A stretch of 64,000 nt of DNA from CBINFS01 sp966250015 (lineage in GTDB: Bacteria; Bacteroidota; Rhodothermia; Rhodothermales; DASSAV01), in assembly GCA_966250015.1 (NCBI GenBank), contig CBINFS010000003.1:124001-188000 (forward strand). Reading direction: 5' to 3'. Under the pieces are notes generated by a model, which did no database searches, was not told where the DNA came from, and was given only the letters and a program-made list of their open reading frames with translations. Within the stretch, counting starts at the first letter, position 1, and each line of letters starts with the position of its first letter. A program made the position numbers and the translations under genes. Positions 35,523 to 44,595 of this stretch are shown one piece after another.

Positions 35523-36653
35523 ATGATCAATTCCTTCCGCTCCGTCCTGGCGCTGACCTTGCTGTCCACTTCCATTATTACGATGCACGCACGAGCACAG
35601 ACCGACTCGATCCCGAGCGAACCCTTTCGACTGGCAATAGTCGGACTCGTACACGGGCACGCCGGAGGTTTCCTCAACGACCTTAGTCAGCGAAACGACG
35701 TCGTCCTCGCGGCTGTCGTTGAGCCGGACCGAGCGCTCGCGTCGTCCTACATGCAACGATTCAACCTGCCGGAATCCCTGTACTATCCAACGGTTGAGGC
35801 AATGCTCGACCTGGTCGAAGTGGATGCCGTGGCGGTATTTACAACGACCTTTGACCACCCTGCTGTCGTTTCGGCGTGTGCTCCACGAGGCATCGCCGTC
35901 ATGATGGAGAAGCCTCTTGCGGTGAGCATGGATCACGCCCGAATCATCGAGGACGCAGCACGCCAACACGACATTCCAGTACTGGTTAATTACGAAACCA
36001 CCTGGTATGCTGCAAACCACGACCTCTTTGACCGCGTCCTCGAAGAACAATCGATCGGGGAAATCCGGAAAATGATTGTCCGCGACGGCCACCAGGGACC
36101 AAAGGAAATTGGCGTCGGACCGGAGTTCCTCTCCTGGTTGACGGATCCCGTCTTGAACGGAGGCGGCGCGCTGACTGATTTCGGGTGTTACGGCGCGAAT
36201 TTGATGACCCACCTGATGCGGGGAGAACGCCCGCTCTCCGTAACGGCCGTCACTCAGCAGCTCAAAACGGACGCCACCTATGCCCGAGTGGACGACGAAG
36301 CCACGATACTCGTCACCTACCCGAAAGCGATCGGCATCATCCAGGCGTCGTGGAACTGGCCGTTCAATCGGAAGGACATGGACGTTTACGGCGTCGCGGG
36401 GTCACTCCACCAGATCAACTCGAATGACCTGACGATCCGAAATAACCGGGGAGAAGAAAGCAGGTTGGTTGCTAAACCGCTTGAAAAGCCATACGGCGAT
36501 CCTCTGAGCTATCTAATGGCGGTCGTCAGAGGCCACATCGAGCCGGAAGGCCTGTCGTCGCTGGAAAACAATCTCGTCGTCACGGAGATCCTCGATGCCG
36601 CAAGGCGTTCAGCCGAATCAGGCGAGACCGTCCATCTTCAAACACGGAACTGA
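35523..36653 (+). CDS. exported Gfo/Idh/MocA-family oxidoreductase
   Basis: NAD(P)-dependent sugar or inositol dehydrogenase-like enzyme of 376 residues. A signal peptide (SVLALTLLSTSIITMHARAQ) suggests export. The Rossmann core starts at FRLAIVGLVHGHAGGFLNDL, with VVAVVEPDRALA-type beta-alpha and the family motif GIAVMMEKPLAVSMDHARII, in which the usual EKP Lys is present. The C-terminal domain carries DPVLNGGGALTDFGCYGANLM, the typical substrate-binding G-D-x2-H/C-like region. The Rossmann glycine pattern G-L-V-H-G is slightly unusual. The substrate is unknown. It converges with the Dabb gene with 5 bp between stops. Confidence 0.88.
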   Translation: MINSFRSVLALTLLSTSIITMHARAQTDSIPSEPFRLAIVGLVHGHAGGFLNDLSQRNDVVLAAVVEPDRALASSYMQRFNLPESLYYPTVEAMLDLVEVDAVAVFTTTFDHPAVVSACAPRGIAVMMEKPLAVSMDHARIIEDAARQHDIPVLVNYETTWYAANHDLFDRVLEEQSIGEIRKMIVRDGHQGPKEIGVGPEFLSWLTDPVLNGGGALTDFGCYGANLMTHLMRGERPLSVTAVTQQLKTDATYARVDDEATILVTYPKAIGIIQASWNWPFNRKDMDVYGVAGSLHQINSNDLTIRNNRGEESRLVAKPLEKPYGDPLSYLMAVVRGHIEPEGLSSLENNLVVTEILDAARRSAESGETVHLQTRN

Positions 36654-36658
36654 TCCGC

Positions 36659-37060
36659 TCATTCTCTGAGAAGATCCGGGCCAATTGCATCGTAGACCAC
36701 TACCCGCTCCCAGAGATGGCCGTACTCCTCAACGAACTTGAGGTGATCCGGATGTACCTGGTAGGCATCCTGGGTTTCCGGATCGGGAAACACAAAGGTG
36801 ATCGAAAAGTCGTACGACCGGTCGATCACGTCTCGGTTCGTTGCCGCCGGCACACCCACATAGGCCGTCTCGATTAGTTCGATCTGTGAAAGCTTCGTTA
36901 GCCCCTCGTAAAGCTTCTGGCGGTCGGCCTCACTGTCCTTGTTTTTCAGCCAGAAAAAGACGGTGTGCACGAACTTGCCTTTCTCCGGTGGCATAGTGTC
37001 TCGAGCTTCAACAGACGGAGCCATCAGGCCTAGGAGGAGCAGTAAAACAAGTGCTTTCAT
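36659..37060 (-). CDS. exported Dabb (stress-responsive alpha/beta barrel) protein
   Basis: A 133-residue protein with a signal peptide (ALVLLLLLGLMAPSVEA) and one Dabb domain: FVHTVFFWLKNKDSEADRQKLYEGL at the start, YDFSITFVFPDPETQDAYQVHPDHLKFVEE in the middle and VVVYDAI at the end. Dabb proteins are small dimeric ferredoxin-fold barrels whose members range from stress proteins to cyclases; the export signal is seen repeatedly in Bacteroidota relatives. The specific role is unknown. Confidence 0.87.
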   Translation of the reverse strand: MKALVLLLLLGLMAPSVEARDTMPPEKGKFVHTVFFWLKNKDSEADRQKLYEGLTKLSQIELIETAYVGVPAATNRDVIDRSYDFSITFVFPDPETQDAYQVHPDHLKFVEEYGHLWERVVVYDAIGPDLLRE

Positions 37061-37303
37061 GCCACAAATAGTTGGTGGGTAAAAGAAACGAGGCCGTGTA
37101 TGATATCGCCTTACCCACGATCGGGCAACGTTGAAAACGCCACAAACCGGACAAAAAACTTTCAGTTACTGGACTCCGTACGCAGATGTTTGGATTAACC
37201 ACCAATTGAAACAGTTAACCCATTTGAAAGGGCCGTCAGTAAATGTGTTCACAAAAGATAATTGTGCTGCCGCCCACCTAAAAAGCCATTCGTAAGCAAG
37301 GTC

Positions 37304-37732
37304 ATGGCCGTCACTCCACCACCACAACCTCACATCGCCCCGATCGGCCCGACAAACCGCTACATTTTGCTGGACGATTACACTTACGAGTGGGATTACG
37401 AAGGTGAGCGGTTCAGGGTCGTTGTGTCGAAGAGTTTCGAGTTTGACATGGCATCGGTCCCGCGAATTGCATGGCCGTTGATGAGCCAGTTTGAGCTCGG
37501 ACCGGCGGCTGTCCCTCACGACTGGCTCTACCATCACAAAGGAAAGCTGCCCGCGGGTAGCTACCAGATGAAAACAGATTCCGGTTGGGAAAACGTGCCC
37601 TACGAGTGGCCTCGTAGGGACGTAGACCGCCTGTTCGGACGTATGATGCGCGAAAGCGGTGTCGTCCCCTGGCGCCGCCGTACGGCCTACATAATCGTCC
37701 GGCTATTCGGTTTCTGTGCGTGGCTGACGTGA
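37304..37732 (+). CDS. DUF1353 family protein
   Basis: A 142-residue protein with the DUF1353 pattern: a beta start (NRYILLDDYTYEWDYEGERFRVVV), then FEFDMASVPRIAWPL and AAVPHDWLYHHKG. The conserved D-x-ASVPR and HDWLY motifs suggest a metal or catalytic site. Many DUF1353 members are of phage origin, but the rest of the neighbourhood is not phage-like. I chose the ATG at 37304; the frame is open 14 codons upstream. The end carries a short hydrophobic stretch (YIIVRLFGFCAWL). The function is unknown. Confidence 0.8.
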   Translation: MAVTPPPQPHIAPIGPTNRYILLDDYTYEWDYEGERFRVVVSKSFEFDMASVPRIAWPLMSQFELGPAAVPHDWLYHHKGKLPAGSYQMKTDSGWENVPYEWPRRDVDRLFGRMMRESGVVPWRRRTAYIIVRLFGFCAWLT

Positions 37733-37964
37733 ATGCCATACGTAATCCGAAGAACCGCAAACATTCTCCTGAGCAAAAGACCTGTTATTTATTGCGTTGA
37801 GGCTTCTTCGAAATTACTATTCCAAATAGGCAGTACTGCTTTTCAAAGGGTTTTCGGTGGTAGGTGGTTCGTTTCAATCTGGAAGGTAACGAGTATCGAC
37901 CGGAGCTAACTGATCCCATCATCCAGATCTACATGGGGAAGTCATTTAGCTATCGAGGAATGAC

Positions 37965-38513
37965 ATGAAAACGTGGGGACTCTTCGCCCTTAACCTCTGT
38001 TTTTTCTTTTTGACCTTCCACTTCCACCCATCGATCGCGGAAGCTCAACCGCTCATGAGAGGGATGGCAATTCGCGTCCATCTCGAAAATCAGATCCCGA
38101 CTGTGGGGTGGTTGCAAGACGTCAGCTCGGACAGTTTGTGGTTTCAGCAAAAGAAAAGCCGGGTAAAGATGGCGCTTCCAATTGAGTCCATAACCCGGAT
38201 TGATATACGTCAGGAATCTCATTTAAAAGGCGCTCTATTGGGAGCTGGTATTGGATTTGCCATCGGTGCAAGTGTCGGCACAATCACCTGTATGGCAGAC
38301 CCGGAATCTTGTAAGTCAAGAACAGACGAGTCCGACCTCGAAGCCTCAATAGCTTCCGGAATGTTTCTGGGTTTCGGTGTAGGTTTATTGGGAGCGCTGG
38401 CAGGTCGTTTTCTTCTTAGCTCATACTGGAAGCGGATTTCGCCGCCCTATACGACGCTTGATCAAACAAGTGCTATTGGAAGACCGGCATTTCAAATCCA
38501 GATTCGGATTTAG
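37965..38513 (+). CDS. exported/membrane protein of unknown function with glycine-rich helices
   Basis: A 182-residue protein. A signal peptide (LNLCFFFLTFHFHPSIAEA) is followed by a small beta domain (IRVHLENQIPTVGWLQDVSSDSLWF, then RVKMALPIESITRIDI), resembling an SH3-like or Sm-like barrel. Two glycine-zipper helices follow (GALLGAGIGFAIGASVGTITC and GMFLGFGVGLLGALAGRFLL), flanking a two-cysteine acidic loop. This layout is common in uncharacterised Bacteroidota proteins. I do not recognise a family. The base composition is AT-richer than that of the neighbours. Confidence 0.65.
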   Translation: MKTWGLFALNLCFFFLTFHFHPSIAEAQPLMRGMAIRVHLENQIPTVGWLQDVSSDSLWFQQKKSRVKMALPIESITRIDIRQESHLKGALLGAGIGFAIGASVGTITCMADPESCKSRTDESDLEASIASGMFLGFGVGLLGALAGRFLLSSYWKRISPPYTTLDQTSAIGRPAFQIQIRI

Positions 38514-38892
38514 CCGTAGAAACCTCTGAGGCCATTCACCGGGGCCCCACTTCTACGGGACCAATCTAAAGGAAGCCATTACCCTCCCGCCATGAGGGAG
38601 GCGCTAACTGCTTAATGCAAGCTTGACGCGGCCTGGGTCCTTTATCGCCTTCAGGCGTCATGCCATCCCGACAGCCTCAACCCGTGAGGCACATGGAGCC
38701 GCTTGAATCAGCCGCCATGGGCTACGGTCACGTATAGATTTGATTTTGTCTCTTGCGGGCTCGAATAGCCGCCGCTCCACATCTGCAGGCTGTTCAATGC
38801 ATAATCGCCACGACGACTTCGACTCTAAGACGTAGACGTAATACCAGTCGGTTCACCGAAATGAAAAAGGCTCTCCGAAGAGAGCCTCGATG
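38514..38892. other. hairpin-rich intergenic region, possible structured RNA
   Basis: 379 bp without a gene, crowded with perfect stems: ccgtagaa/ttctacgg (38514-38521 with 38551-38558), cctccc/gggagg (38583-38588 with 38596-38601), tgacgc/gcgtca (38624-38629 with 38655-38660), cgcc/ggcg (38646-38649 with 38654-38657, exclusive with the former), and gcctca/tgaggc (38674-38679 with 38685-38690). It does not fit tmRNA, SRP RNA, RNase P RNA or 6S RNA as I know them. Confidence 0.4.
38863..38889 (-). terminator. terminator of tRNA-Pro
   Basis: An 8-bp stem with a stable UUCG-type tetraloop on the minus strand (aggctctc at 38868-38875, loop, gagagcct at 38880-38887), followed by a run of five T in the minus direction. 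It begins 5 bp after the tRNA 3' end. Confidence 0.93.
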
Positions 38893-38966
38893 TCGGGACG
38901 GCGGGATTTGAACCCACGACCCCTTGCACCCCATGCAAGTGCGCTACCGGACTGCGCCACGTCCCG
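38893..38966 (-). tRNA. tRNA-Pro (anticodon GGG)
   Basis: A 74-nt cloverleaf on the minus strand: acceptor CGGGACG/CGTCCCG, D-arm GCGCAGTCCGGTAGCGC, anticodon stem CTTGC/GCAAG with loop ATGGGGT (anticodon GGG), and T-arm GTGGG TTCAAAT CCCGC. CCA is not encoded. It is followed by a strong terminator. Confidence 0.95.
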
Positions 38967-39067
38967 TGTTTGTGCTGCAAAACAACGAAATAAATGAGTC
39001 CTTTGCAAGCTTTCGTTCGAAATGCACGATAGATTGATGGCCGGGTTCCGAACCTGACCATCCTTTT

Positions 39068-39400
39068 TTACGGAAGCCTTTGCAAGATTTCGATTAAAAA
39101 GCCTTTGAGCTCCTCCAGCTTCTCGCGTTCTCGGATCGAAGGGCTACCTGCATTTTTGGACCTGGCCAGGACTTGCCTTGCCCCTTCGATCGTGTACTTG
39201 TCGTCTCTAAGCAGCTTCTTCACGCGCAGTACCATGTTGATGTCGTCCATGGTGTATACTCTACGCCCCGCGCGGTTCTTTTTTGGCTTCAGCTCGTCAA
39301 ACTCAGTCTCCCAGTACCGCAAAACGTGAGCGTCCAGACCGGTCATCTCGCTCACTTCACTGATAGAGTAGTACAGCTTCTTTATTCCACCTTCGTGCAT
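39068..39400 (-). CDS. MerR-family transcriptional regulator
   Basis: A 110-residue protein with a MerR winged helix: YYSISEVSEMTGLDAHVLRYWETEFDELKPKKNRAGRRVYTMDDI, then a helical LRVKKLLRDDKYTIEGARQVL. It lacks a cysteine-based effector domain and ends in a short coiled-coil piece (KLEELKGFLIEILQRL). This small form, close to the type next to cell-division or stress genes in Bacteroidota, has no known ligand. It is 126 bp downstream of sbcC and upstream of tRNA-Pro, all on the minus strand. Confidence 0.92.
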   Translation of the reverse strand: MHEGGIKKLYYSISEVSEMTGLDAHVLRYWETEFDELKPKKNRAGRRVYTMDDINMVLRVKKLLRDDKYTIEGARQVLARSKNAGSPSIREREKLEELKGFLIEILQRLP

Positions 39401-39526
39401 GTTGTTTTCAGAAGCCTGTTCGAGGTAGTAGGTAGAGTCCTCCCGTCATCCATCTTACTGATTGTACGAAATGCGCCCCGTATTTTCTCGTTGTCTCCTT
39501 ATTTCACGTCTGAGCCCAGCGTGTCG

Positions 39527-42500
39527 TCATACCCCCATCAGCTCAAACGTGGACCCGTCGACGGGATCCTTCTCCACTTCGATGCGGACGGGGAAGGCCT
39601 CCTTGATCTGGTCCATGTGGGTAATGACGACTATCTTGTCGAAATCCTCTTTTATCACCTGAATGGCTTCGACGAGGCCTTCGATACCCTGCGTATCCTG
39701 CGTGCCAAAGCCCTCGTCGATCACAAGGGTCCTGACCCTGACGCCACTTCGCTCGGCCAGTAGCTGCGCAAGCGCTATGCGTAAGGCAAAATTGACACGA
39801 AAAGCCTCTCCTCCCGAAAACGTCTCGTACGCACGAGGAACGCCGAGCTCATCCGTGATGATGATCTCGAGTGTCTCCATCGTTCCACCCGCTTTTTTGT
39901 CCTTCAACGTTTCCAGGCGGACGTGCATTTTCCCGTCCGTCAACCTCTCCAACAGCGCGTTGGCTTTCTCCTCGACTTCGGGCAGCGTCTCCTCGATGAT
40001 GAGGGATGGAATGCCGTGTTTTCCGAAGGCAGCCTTCAGCTGTTTGTAAAGGGTACGGCGTCGATTGACCTCGGAATGCTTCTTCCGAAGCTCGCCGAGC
40101 TGCTTGCGATCGCGTTCCGCCTGCTCGAGGTAGACGCTGAGTTCCCCAAGCTGCTTTTGAACGGCACGTAGCTTCTCCTCTTCGTAGTTGATTTCCTCCG
40201 TTTTGGTCTGAAGCAACGCTTCAACTTCCGGTTTCTGTTGCAGCTCAGCTTCCAGCGCCCCGAGCAGCCCGTGTATCTTTTCGTATTCCTCGAGCGCTTC
40301 CGCCACGCGCTTCCGAATTCGCTCGATCTCGTTTTCCCACTCTACCCTATTTTGCTGAGCGTTCAAAAGGTCTTTCATCCGGTCGCCCGCGTCGGCCAAA
40401 TCGCGAAGGCTTTTTCTGACGTCATCGAAACGTACGGGATCGAAGCCGATCAGTTGAAGCTGTTCTTTCAGCCGCCGGATCTGCTCCTGGATGTCGGCAA
40501 ATGCATTCGGCCCGTCGAGCTGCACCCGGACGAGCTTCAAATCCGCTTCTGCCTTCTCAATCAGCTTTTCGAGCTGCTCGACCTTTCCGGCTGTCTGCTC
40601 GAGGTCGCTCAGCTTCTCCTCGTACCGCTCTGCTTGAAGTGCGATTTTTCGGGTCTGCTCGTACTCGACCTGATCAAACGGCGTCGATTCGAGCTCTTTC
40701 TGAAGGCTTTCGAGGCGCTCCTGAAGCTCCCCGGCAAACGTCTCGTCTTTTAGGGATCTTTTGATCTCATCAGCCCGCTCGCGTTGCCGTTCGAGAAGCG
40801 TCTCCGCTTCCTGTACCGTCTTTAGTTGCTCGTCGATGGACGCGAGCTGTTGCGGGCAATCCTTCAGGCTCTCGATTTCCCGATTCAGCTCCCGGTATTC
40901 TGAGCGGAGGCGGTCTCTGATCTTCTCCTGCTCAGCCATCCATTCGTCGAGCACTTTGAGCCGCGTATCAAGCGTTTCGAGTACTGTCTTGTGCTTCTGC
41001 TCAACGTGAGCTCGATGGTCCGCCGTTAGCTCGGTCCCACACGTCGGACACACCTCCGCTTCCAGATTGATGAGCCGCTGATACTCTTCCCGGTGTTTCT
41101 CACGTTCTTGCTCGAGAATCTTCTTCTGACCGGAGCGCTCCTTCATATCCTCAGCGATCCGCTGGCCTTCCAGCTTCGTCTCTTCGAGCTTCTTCTCCAG
41201 GTCTGAAAAGTGTGCGAGCCTTTCTGTAAGTTCTTTCCGCCGAATAATCAGTGCATTCCTAGCGGAAACCGTCTTTTCGAGCGAGGAAATTTGTTTAACC
41301 AGCTCCCGCAATTCGCCGAGTAAAGCCTCTTTACGGCCGTGTATCTCGCGCTCTACGTTAGCGATATTTTCCTTGAGGCTGTTGTGGCGTTCGAGTGTCT
41401 TGTTTAGCTCAGCCAGTCTCTCCTGGGCAGCACGAACCTTTTGCAGCATACGCCGCACGGTGGGTTCCTCAGTGAGCTTTGACTGGCATTCCTTCAGGGC
41501 GTTCTGATGCGTCTGAAGCTCTACTTGAAGTACGTGCGCTCGCTTTTCGAGCTCGTGTTTTTTATCGCGCAGCTCGTTCTGCCGATGCTCTATCTGCTTT
41601 TCGACCCCCCTGAATAGATCGCGTTTGCCATCGAGCTCATCCCGCTCCCTCTGAAGCATTTCGTACCGCTCGAAAGCTTTTTCAATCGAATCCTTCTCTT
41701 CGATCAGTCGGATCGCTTTTTCTAGCCGATCCTGAACCTGCTTCTCGTCTCTCTGGTAGGCCGTGATTTGTGCAAGAGTTCGTTCAGCCACCTTGCTCAA
41801 AGAAGCCGCTTCTCGCTCTTTGGCAGCCAGCTCGGCTTTACGCCGCAGCAAATGACCCTCCTCGTTCTTCAGCTTGCCCAGGCACTCCTGAACCAGTTTC
41901 AGCTGGGACTCGGTATCATCGTAGGCAAGCTTCCACTCCGGTTCCTTCTCCAACGCTTGCCCGAGCCTCTCAATTTCAAGCTCGATGAGGTGAAGCTCGT
42001 CTTCCGCGGCACGTTCCTTCTCTCGGGCAAGCTGTGCGAGCGCCTCGTACCGATCCAGATTCAGTATACGTGAGAGGATCTCCTTGCGCTCTCCCGGCTT
42101 TTTCTTGGTGAACTCGTCCGACCTCCCCTGAAGGATGAACGCCGAGTTGATGAACGTTTCGTACTCTATGCCCAGCAGCCGATCGAGCTGCTGTTGCGTC
42201 TCCCTGACCGACGCACCGGTCAGTGGCCTGTACGAACCCGATTCCGGCTCGTAGATACCGATTTCCAGCTCGGGACGGGTGGTTTTTCCGGAGGGAGATC
42301 GTGTATAGGAACGAACGACGCGGTACCGCTCCCCTTCCAGATCGAAAACGAATTCGACCTGCATCCGCTGTGCGCCGATGTGGATCAGCTCGTCGTCGGG
42401 TTTGCGGCTTCCACTCGATTTGCGTGCTTCGCCCCAGAGCGCCCACGTGATGGCGTCCAGCAGCGCCGATTTACCATGTCCATTCCGGCCGGATAAACAC

Positions 42501-42586
42501 GCAACGTGGAACTGCTCAAAATCAAGTACGGGCGCGCGTGTACCGTAGCTCAGGAAATTGCTCAGACGAAGCTGGACAGGTACCAT
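39527..42586 (-). CDS. sbcC: SbcC/Rad50-like nuclease-complex ATPase
   Basis: SMC-like ATPase subunit of the SbcCD DNA-end nuclease, acting on hairpins and double-strand breaks. The 1019-residue protein has the Walker A GRNGHGKSALLDAI at about residues 34-47, a Q-loop region IDSAFILQGRSDEF-like, two long coiled coils (about 190-480 and 530-860), a zinc hook CPTCG near residue 515, the ABC signature TFSGGEAFRVNFALRIALAQLL and Walker B TLVIDEGFGTQD. The SbcD nuclease partner is not adjacent, which is unusual. It is 70 bp downstream of cvpA. Confidence 0.95.
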   Translation of the reverse strand: MVPVQLRLSNFLSYGTRAPVLDFEQFHVACLSGRNGHGKSALLDAITWALWGEARKSSGSRKPDDELIHIGAQRMQVEFVFDLEGERYRVVRSYTRSPSGKTTRPELEIGIYEPESGSYRPLTGASVRETQQQLDRLLGIEYETFINSAFILQGRSDEFTKKKPGERKEILSRILNLDRYEALAQLAREKERAAEDELHLIELEIERLGQALEKEPEWKLAYDDTESQLKLVQECLGKLKNEEGHLLRRKAELAAKEREAASLSKVAERTLAQITAYQRDEKQVQDRLEKAIRLIEEKDSIEKAFERYEMLQRERDELDGKRDLFRGVEKQIEHRQNELRDKKHELEKRAHVLQVELQTHQNALKECQSKLTEEPTVRRMLQKVRAAQERLAELNKTLERHNSLKENIANVEREIHGRKEALLGELRELVKQISSLEKTVSARNALIIRRKELTERLAHFSDLEKKLEETKLEGQRIAEDMKERSGQKKILEQEREKHREEYQRLINLEAEVCPTCGTELTADHRAHVEQKHKTVLETLDTRLKVLDEWMAEQEKIRDRLRSEYRELNREIESLKDCPQQLASIDEQLKTVQEAETLLERQRERADEIKRSLKDETFAGELQERLESLQKELESTPFDQVEYEQTRKIALQAERYEEKLSDLEQTAGKVEQLEKLIEKAEADLKLVRVQLDGPNAFADIQEQIRRLKEQLQLIGFDPVRFDDVRKSLRDLADAGDRMKDLLNAQQNRVEWENEIERIRKRVAEALEEYEKIHGLLGALEAELQQKPEVEALLQTKTEEINYEEEKLRAVQKQLGELSVYLEQAERDRKQLGELRKKHSEVNRRRTLYKQLKAAFGKHGIPSLIIEETLPEVEEKANALLERLTDGKMHVRLETLKDKKAGGTMETLEIIITDELGVPRAYETFSGGEAFRVNFALRIALAQLLAERSGVRVRTLVIDEGFGTQDTQGIEGLVEAIQVIKEDFDKIVVITHMDQIKEAFPVRIEVEKDPVDGSTFELMGV

Positions 42587-42656
42587 AGATCAGATCGGTT
42601 CAAATGGGAGTCAAACTACACAGAACAAATGCTGCTCACCCGGCGGGGCGCCCATT

Positions 42657-43172
42657 CTACGGCTCGGACACTACGGGTTCCTCTCCACCGGTTTTATCCA
42701 ACACCTCGTTCGAGATCAATTCCCAGGCGGTCGGAAGGACGGTGGAAACGGGAGAATACAACACCGATTCCTGCCGCATGGGAGCCTCGGGATAATCGGC
42801 AAAATTGAGGACGAAGAATATCGCACTTAAAACCAGCACGGCCTTGAGTCCACCCACGATACCGCCGGCAGCGCGGTCGAGAAAACTCAGCTTCAACACT
42901 TTGAAGACACCTTCCACAAGGCGTGCGAGCAGCAGAGCAACCGTCTGCACCACAATAAACACAACCACAAAGCCTACAGGCGTTGCGTACTCTTCAGAAA
43001 TGGCAAAAAAACCGGTTATCACCGAGCCTATGAGCGTCGAAAACTGCAAGGCCAGCAACACGGCTGCGACTAGCCCGACAATGGAAAGGATCTGCCGTAC
43101 CGCACCGGTGAACAACCCCCTCAAAAGCCCGATCCCGACGAAAACGACGATAATCAGATCGATGGCATTCAT
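42657..43172 (-). CDS. CvpA-family membrane protein
   Basis: A 171-residue inner-membrane protein with four hydrophobic helices and the CvpA start: AIDLIIVVFVGIGLLRGLFTGAVRQILSIVGLVAAVLLA, then VGFVVVFIVVQTVALLLARLVEGVFKVLKLSFLDRAAGGIVGGLKAVLVL. In E. coli CvpA is needed for colicin V production and is tied to envelope homeostasis. It starts 9 bp after the yqeY stop, so the two are cotranscribed. Confidence 0.9.
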   Translation of the reverse strand: MNAIDLIIVVFVGIGLLRGLFTGAVRQILSIVGLVAAVLLALQFSTLIGSVITGFFAISEEYATPVGFVVVFIVVQTVALLLARLVEGVFKVLKLSFLDRAAGGIVGGLKAVLVLSAIFFVLNFADYPEAPMRQESVLYSPVSTVLPTAWELISNEVLDKTGGEEPVVSEP

Positions 43173-43181
43173 TTTTAAGTA

Positions 43182-43634
43182 TCAGGACAAGAGTTCGCGG
43201 GCGATCATTTGAATACGCTTCCCGTCTGCTTTACCCTTCAGGCGTTGCATCGCCGGACCCATCACCTTGCCGATTTCGGCCGCCGATGAGGCGCCTACCT
43301 CTGCTATTATTTTGCGAAGCTCCTCCCTGATTTCATCGTCACTGAGCTGCTTCGGCAGGTAAGATTCGATGATCGCCAGCTCCTGACGTTCATTTTCGGC
43401 AAGATCTTCCCGCCCGGCGCCTACGAATTGTTCGATGGAATCTCGCCGCTGTTTGGCCTGTTTTTGTAGCACAGACAGCGCCTGCTCGTCGCTCAATTCG
43501 GCCACACCTCCCGTCCGTTCGGCAATCTCGCGCTCGAGCAATGCTGCACGCAGAGATCGAAGAGTTCGCAGGCGAACCTCGTCTCTGGCTCTCATGGCAT
43601 CTTTCAGGTCTTCCGAAATACGATCCTTTAACAT
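43182..43634 (-). CDS. yqeY: GatB/YqeY domain protein
   Basis: A 150-residue stand-alone YqeY protein. Its helical fold is the tRNA-binding tail of GatB without the amidotransferase: MLKDRISEDLKDAMRARDEVRLRTLRSLRAALLEREI, RRDSIEQFVGAGREDLAENERQELAIIESYLPKQLSDDEI, and GKVMGPAMQRLKGKADGKRIQMI. Its precise job is unknown, though a tRNA link is likely. I chose the ATG at 43634; a GTG four codons upstream is possible. The window also has a related GatB-type tail fused to GlnRS. It is upstream of cvpA. Confidence 0.93.
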   Translation of the reverse strand: MLKDRISEDLKDAMRARDEVRLRTLRSLRAALLEREIAERTGGVAELSDEQALSVLQKQAKQRRDSIEQFVGAGREDLAENERQELAIIESYLPKQLSDDEIREELRKIIAEVGASSAAEIGKVMGPAMQRLKGKADGKRIQMIARELLS

Positions 43635-43725
43635 GAGCTCTATCACCGGGTTTTAACGCATCAAAATCCAGTCGGCCATTCAATGTAGACCAACCAGAAT
43701 ATACTGAAAGGTACGATCAACAGCC

Positions 43726-43737
43726 CGCACATGTGCG
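43726..43737. promoter_or_regulatory. 12-bp palindrome upstream of yqeY
   Basis: The perfect palindrome cgcacatgtgcg lies 92 bp upstream of the yqeY ATG and downstream of the PEGA-like gene. A second small repeat cacgt-agtg-acgtg follows close by. It could be an operator or a transcript-end hairpin; there is no further support. Confidence 0.3.
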
Positions 43738-43809
43738 CGGTTTGGCGTGTTCGCAAATCACGTAGTGACGTGAGAAGTAAGATCAATGGAGATGGTGTCG
43801 GAACGGCGT

Positions 43810-44595
43810 TCACCGAAAGACGAGCCTGAGGGCGAATACCCCTACACCGACCTGCATCGCGGCCAGCGAGACGGCGGCACGTGTGTCAAATGCTTCGATT
43901 CGCTCTTTAAGAAGCGGATCTCCCGTCCTGCGAAATTCGTCGTGGAGGTGATCCGCCTTGAACTTGTAGTGGATCGTCAGGACACCAGCCGTCGCCGCAA
44001 GGCCGAGCGCAGCATAATCGATCCAGGATTGACTTCGAGCTGGGGGCATCCAGTCGACTTCGGTCACCTCGACGTCCTGGCTCCTAACGGCCCGTTCGAG
44101 GAAGATAGACTGGCGGTTCCACAGCTCATTTCCCGGCTCGATTCGCCTGCTCACGTACCCGTCCCGTTCGAGCAGCAAGGCGCCGGAGAGGGGTTCGGCC
44201 GATTTGTACGTTATTGGCGTTTCACCCAGACGAATTTTCGCGCCGGCCTCTTCGTGGTAAACGATTGCTCCGTAGGGAATGGACTCGACGCGATAGTAAT
44301 AAGGGAAATTGAGCGTCAATGTGGTTGAATCACCTGGTGAGGCGGTGATCGGCGCCACCAACGGTTCCACCGACCAGCTTCCGGCATCGCTTATCACGAG
44401 ACGTATTTGCCGTGTCGAAGCCGGAACGACAAAATGCTTCTGCGAGGCCGGTCCAACCCGCATGGTATCGGCATAGACAATGGCTTCCGGCTGATTGGTT
44501 TCAACCGTAATGTGCAGGCTCTCCTGCGCCGCAACTGGAGTGGCCAGAACGAGCCACAAGAAAACAATCAGCAAGCTTTTATTGAGTTGCCACAT
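43810..44595 (-). CDS. PEGA-like exported protein of the barrel operon
   Basis: A 261-residue protein with a signal peptide (SLLIVFLWLVLATPVAAQ). Two PEGA-like beta modules follow: LHITVETNQPEAIVYADTMRVGPASQ at about residues 27-52 and YRVESIPYGAIVYHEEAGAKIRLGETPITYKSAEP, ending in LLLERDGYVSRRIEP. These small surface-layer-type domains bind sugars or the cell wall. A C-terminal region has two hydrophobic stretches (YAALGLAATAGVLTI and AAVSLAAMQVGVGVFAL), perhaps membrane helices. Its start overlaps the BamB-like gene by 17 bp, so translation is coupled. No family is certain. Confidence 0.72.
   Translation of the reverse strand: MWQLNKSLLIVFLWLVLATPVAAQESLHITVETNQPEAIVYADTMRVGPASQKHFVVPASTRQIRLVISDAGSWSVEPLVAPITASPGDSTTLTLNFPYYYRVESIPYGAIVYHEEAGAKIRLGETPITYKSAEPLSGALLLERDGYVSRRIEPGNELWNRQSIFLERAVRSQDVEVTEVDWMPPARSQSWIDYAALGLAATAGVLTIHYKFKADHLHDEFRRTGDPLLKERIEAFDTRAAVSLAAMQVGVGVFALRLVFR

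Noticed and set aside
38514..38892. tmRNA, SRP RNA or RNase P RNA
   Set aside because: A T-arm-like gcgggctcgaatagccgcc at about 38756 recalled tmRNA, but the stem does not pair well, no tag-type open frame with the ALAA end fits, and the 5' half is missing.
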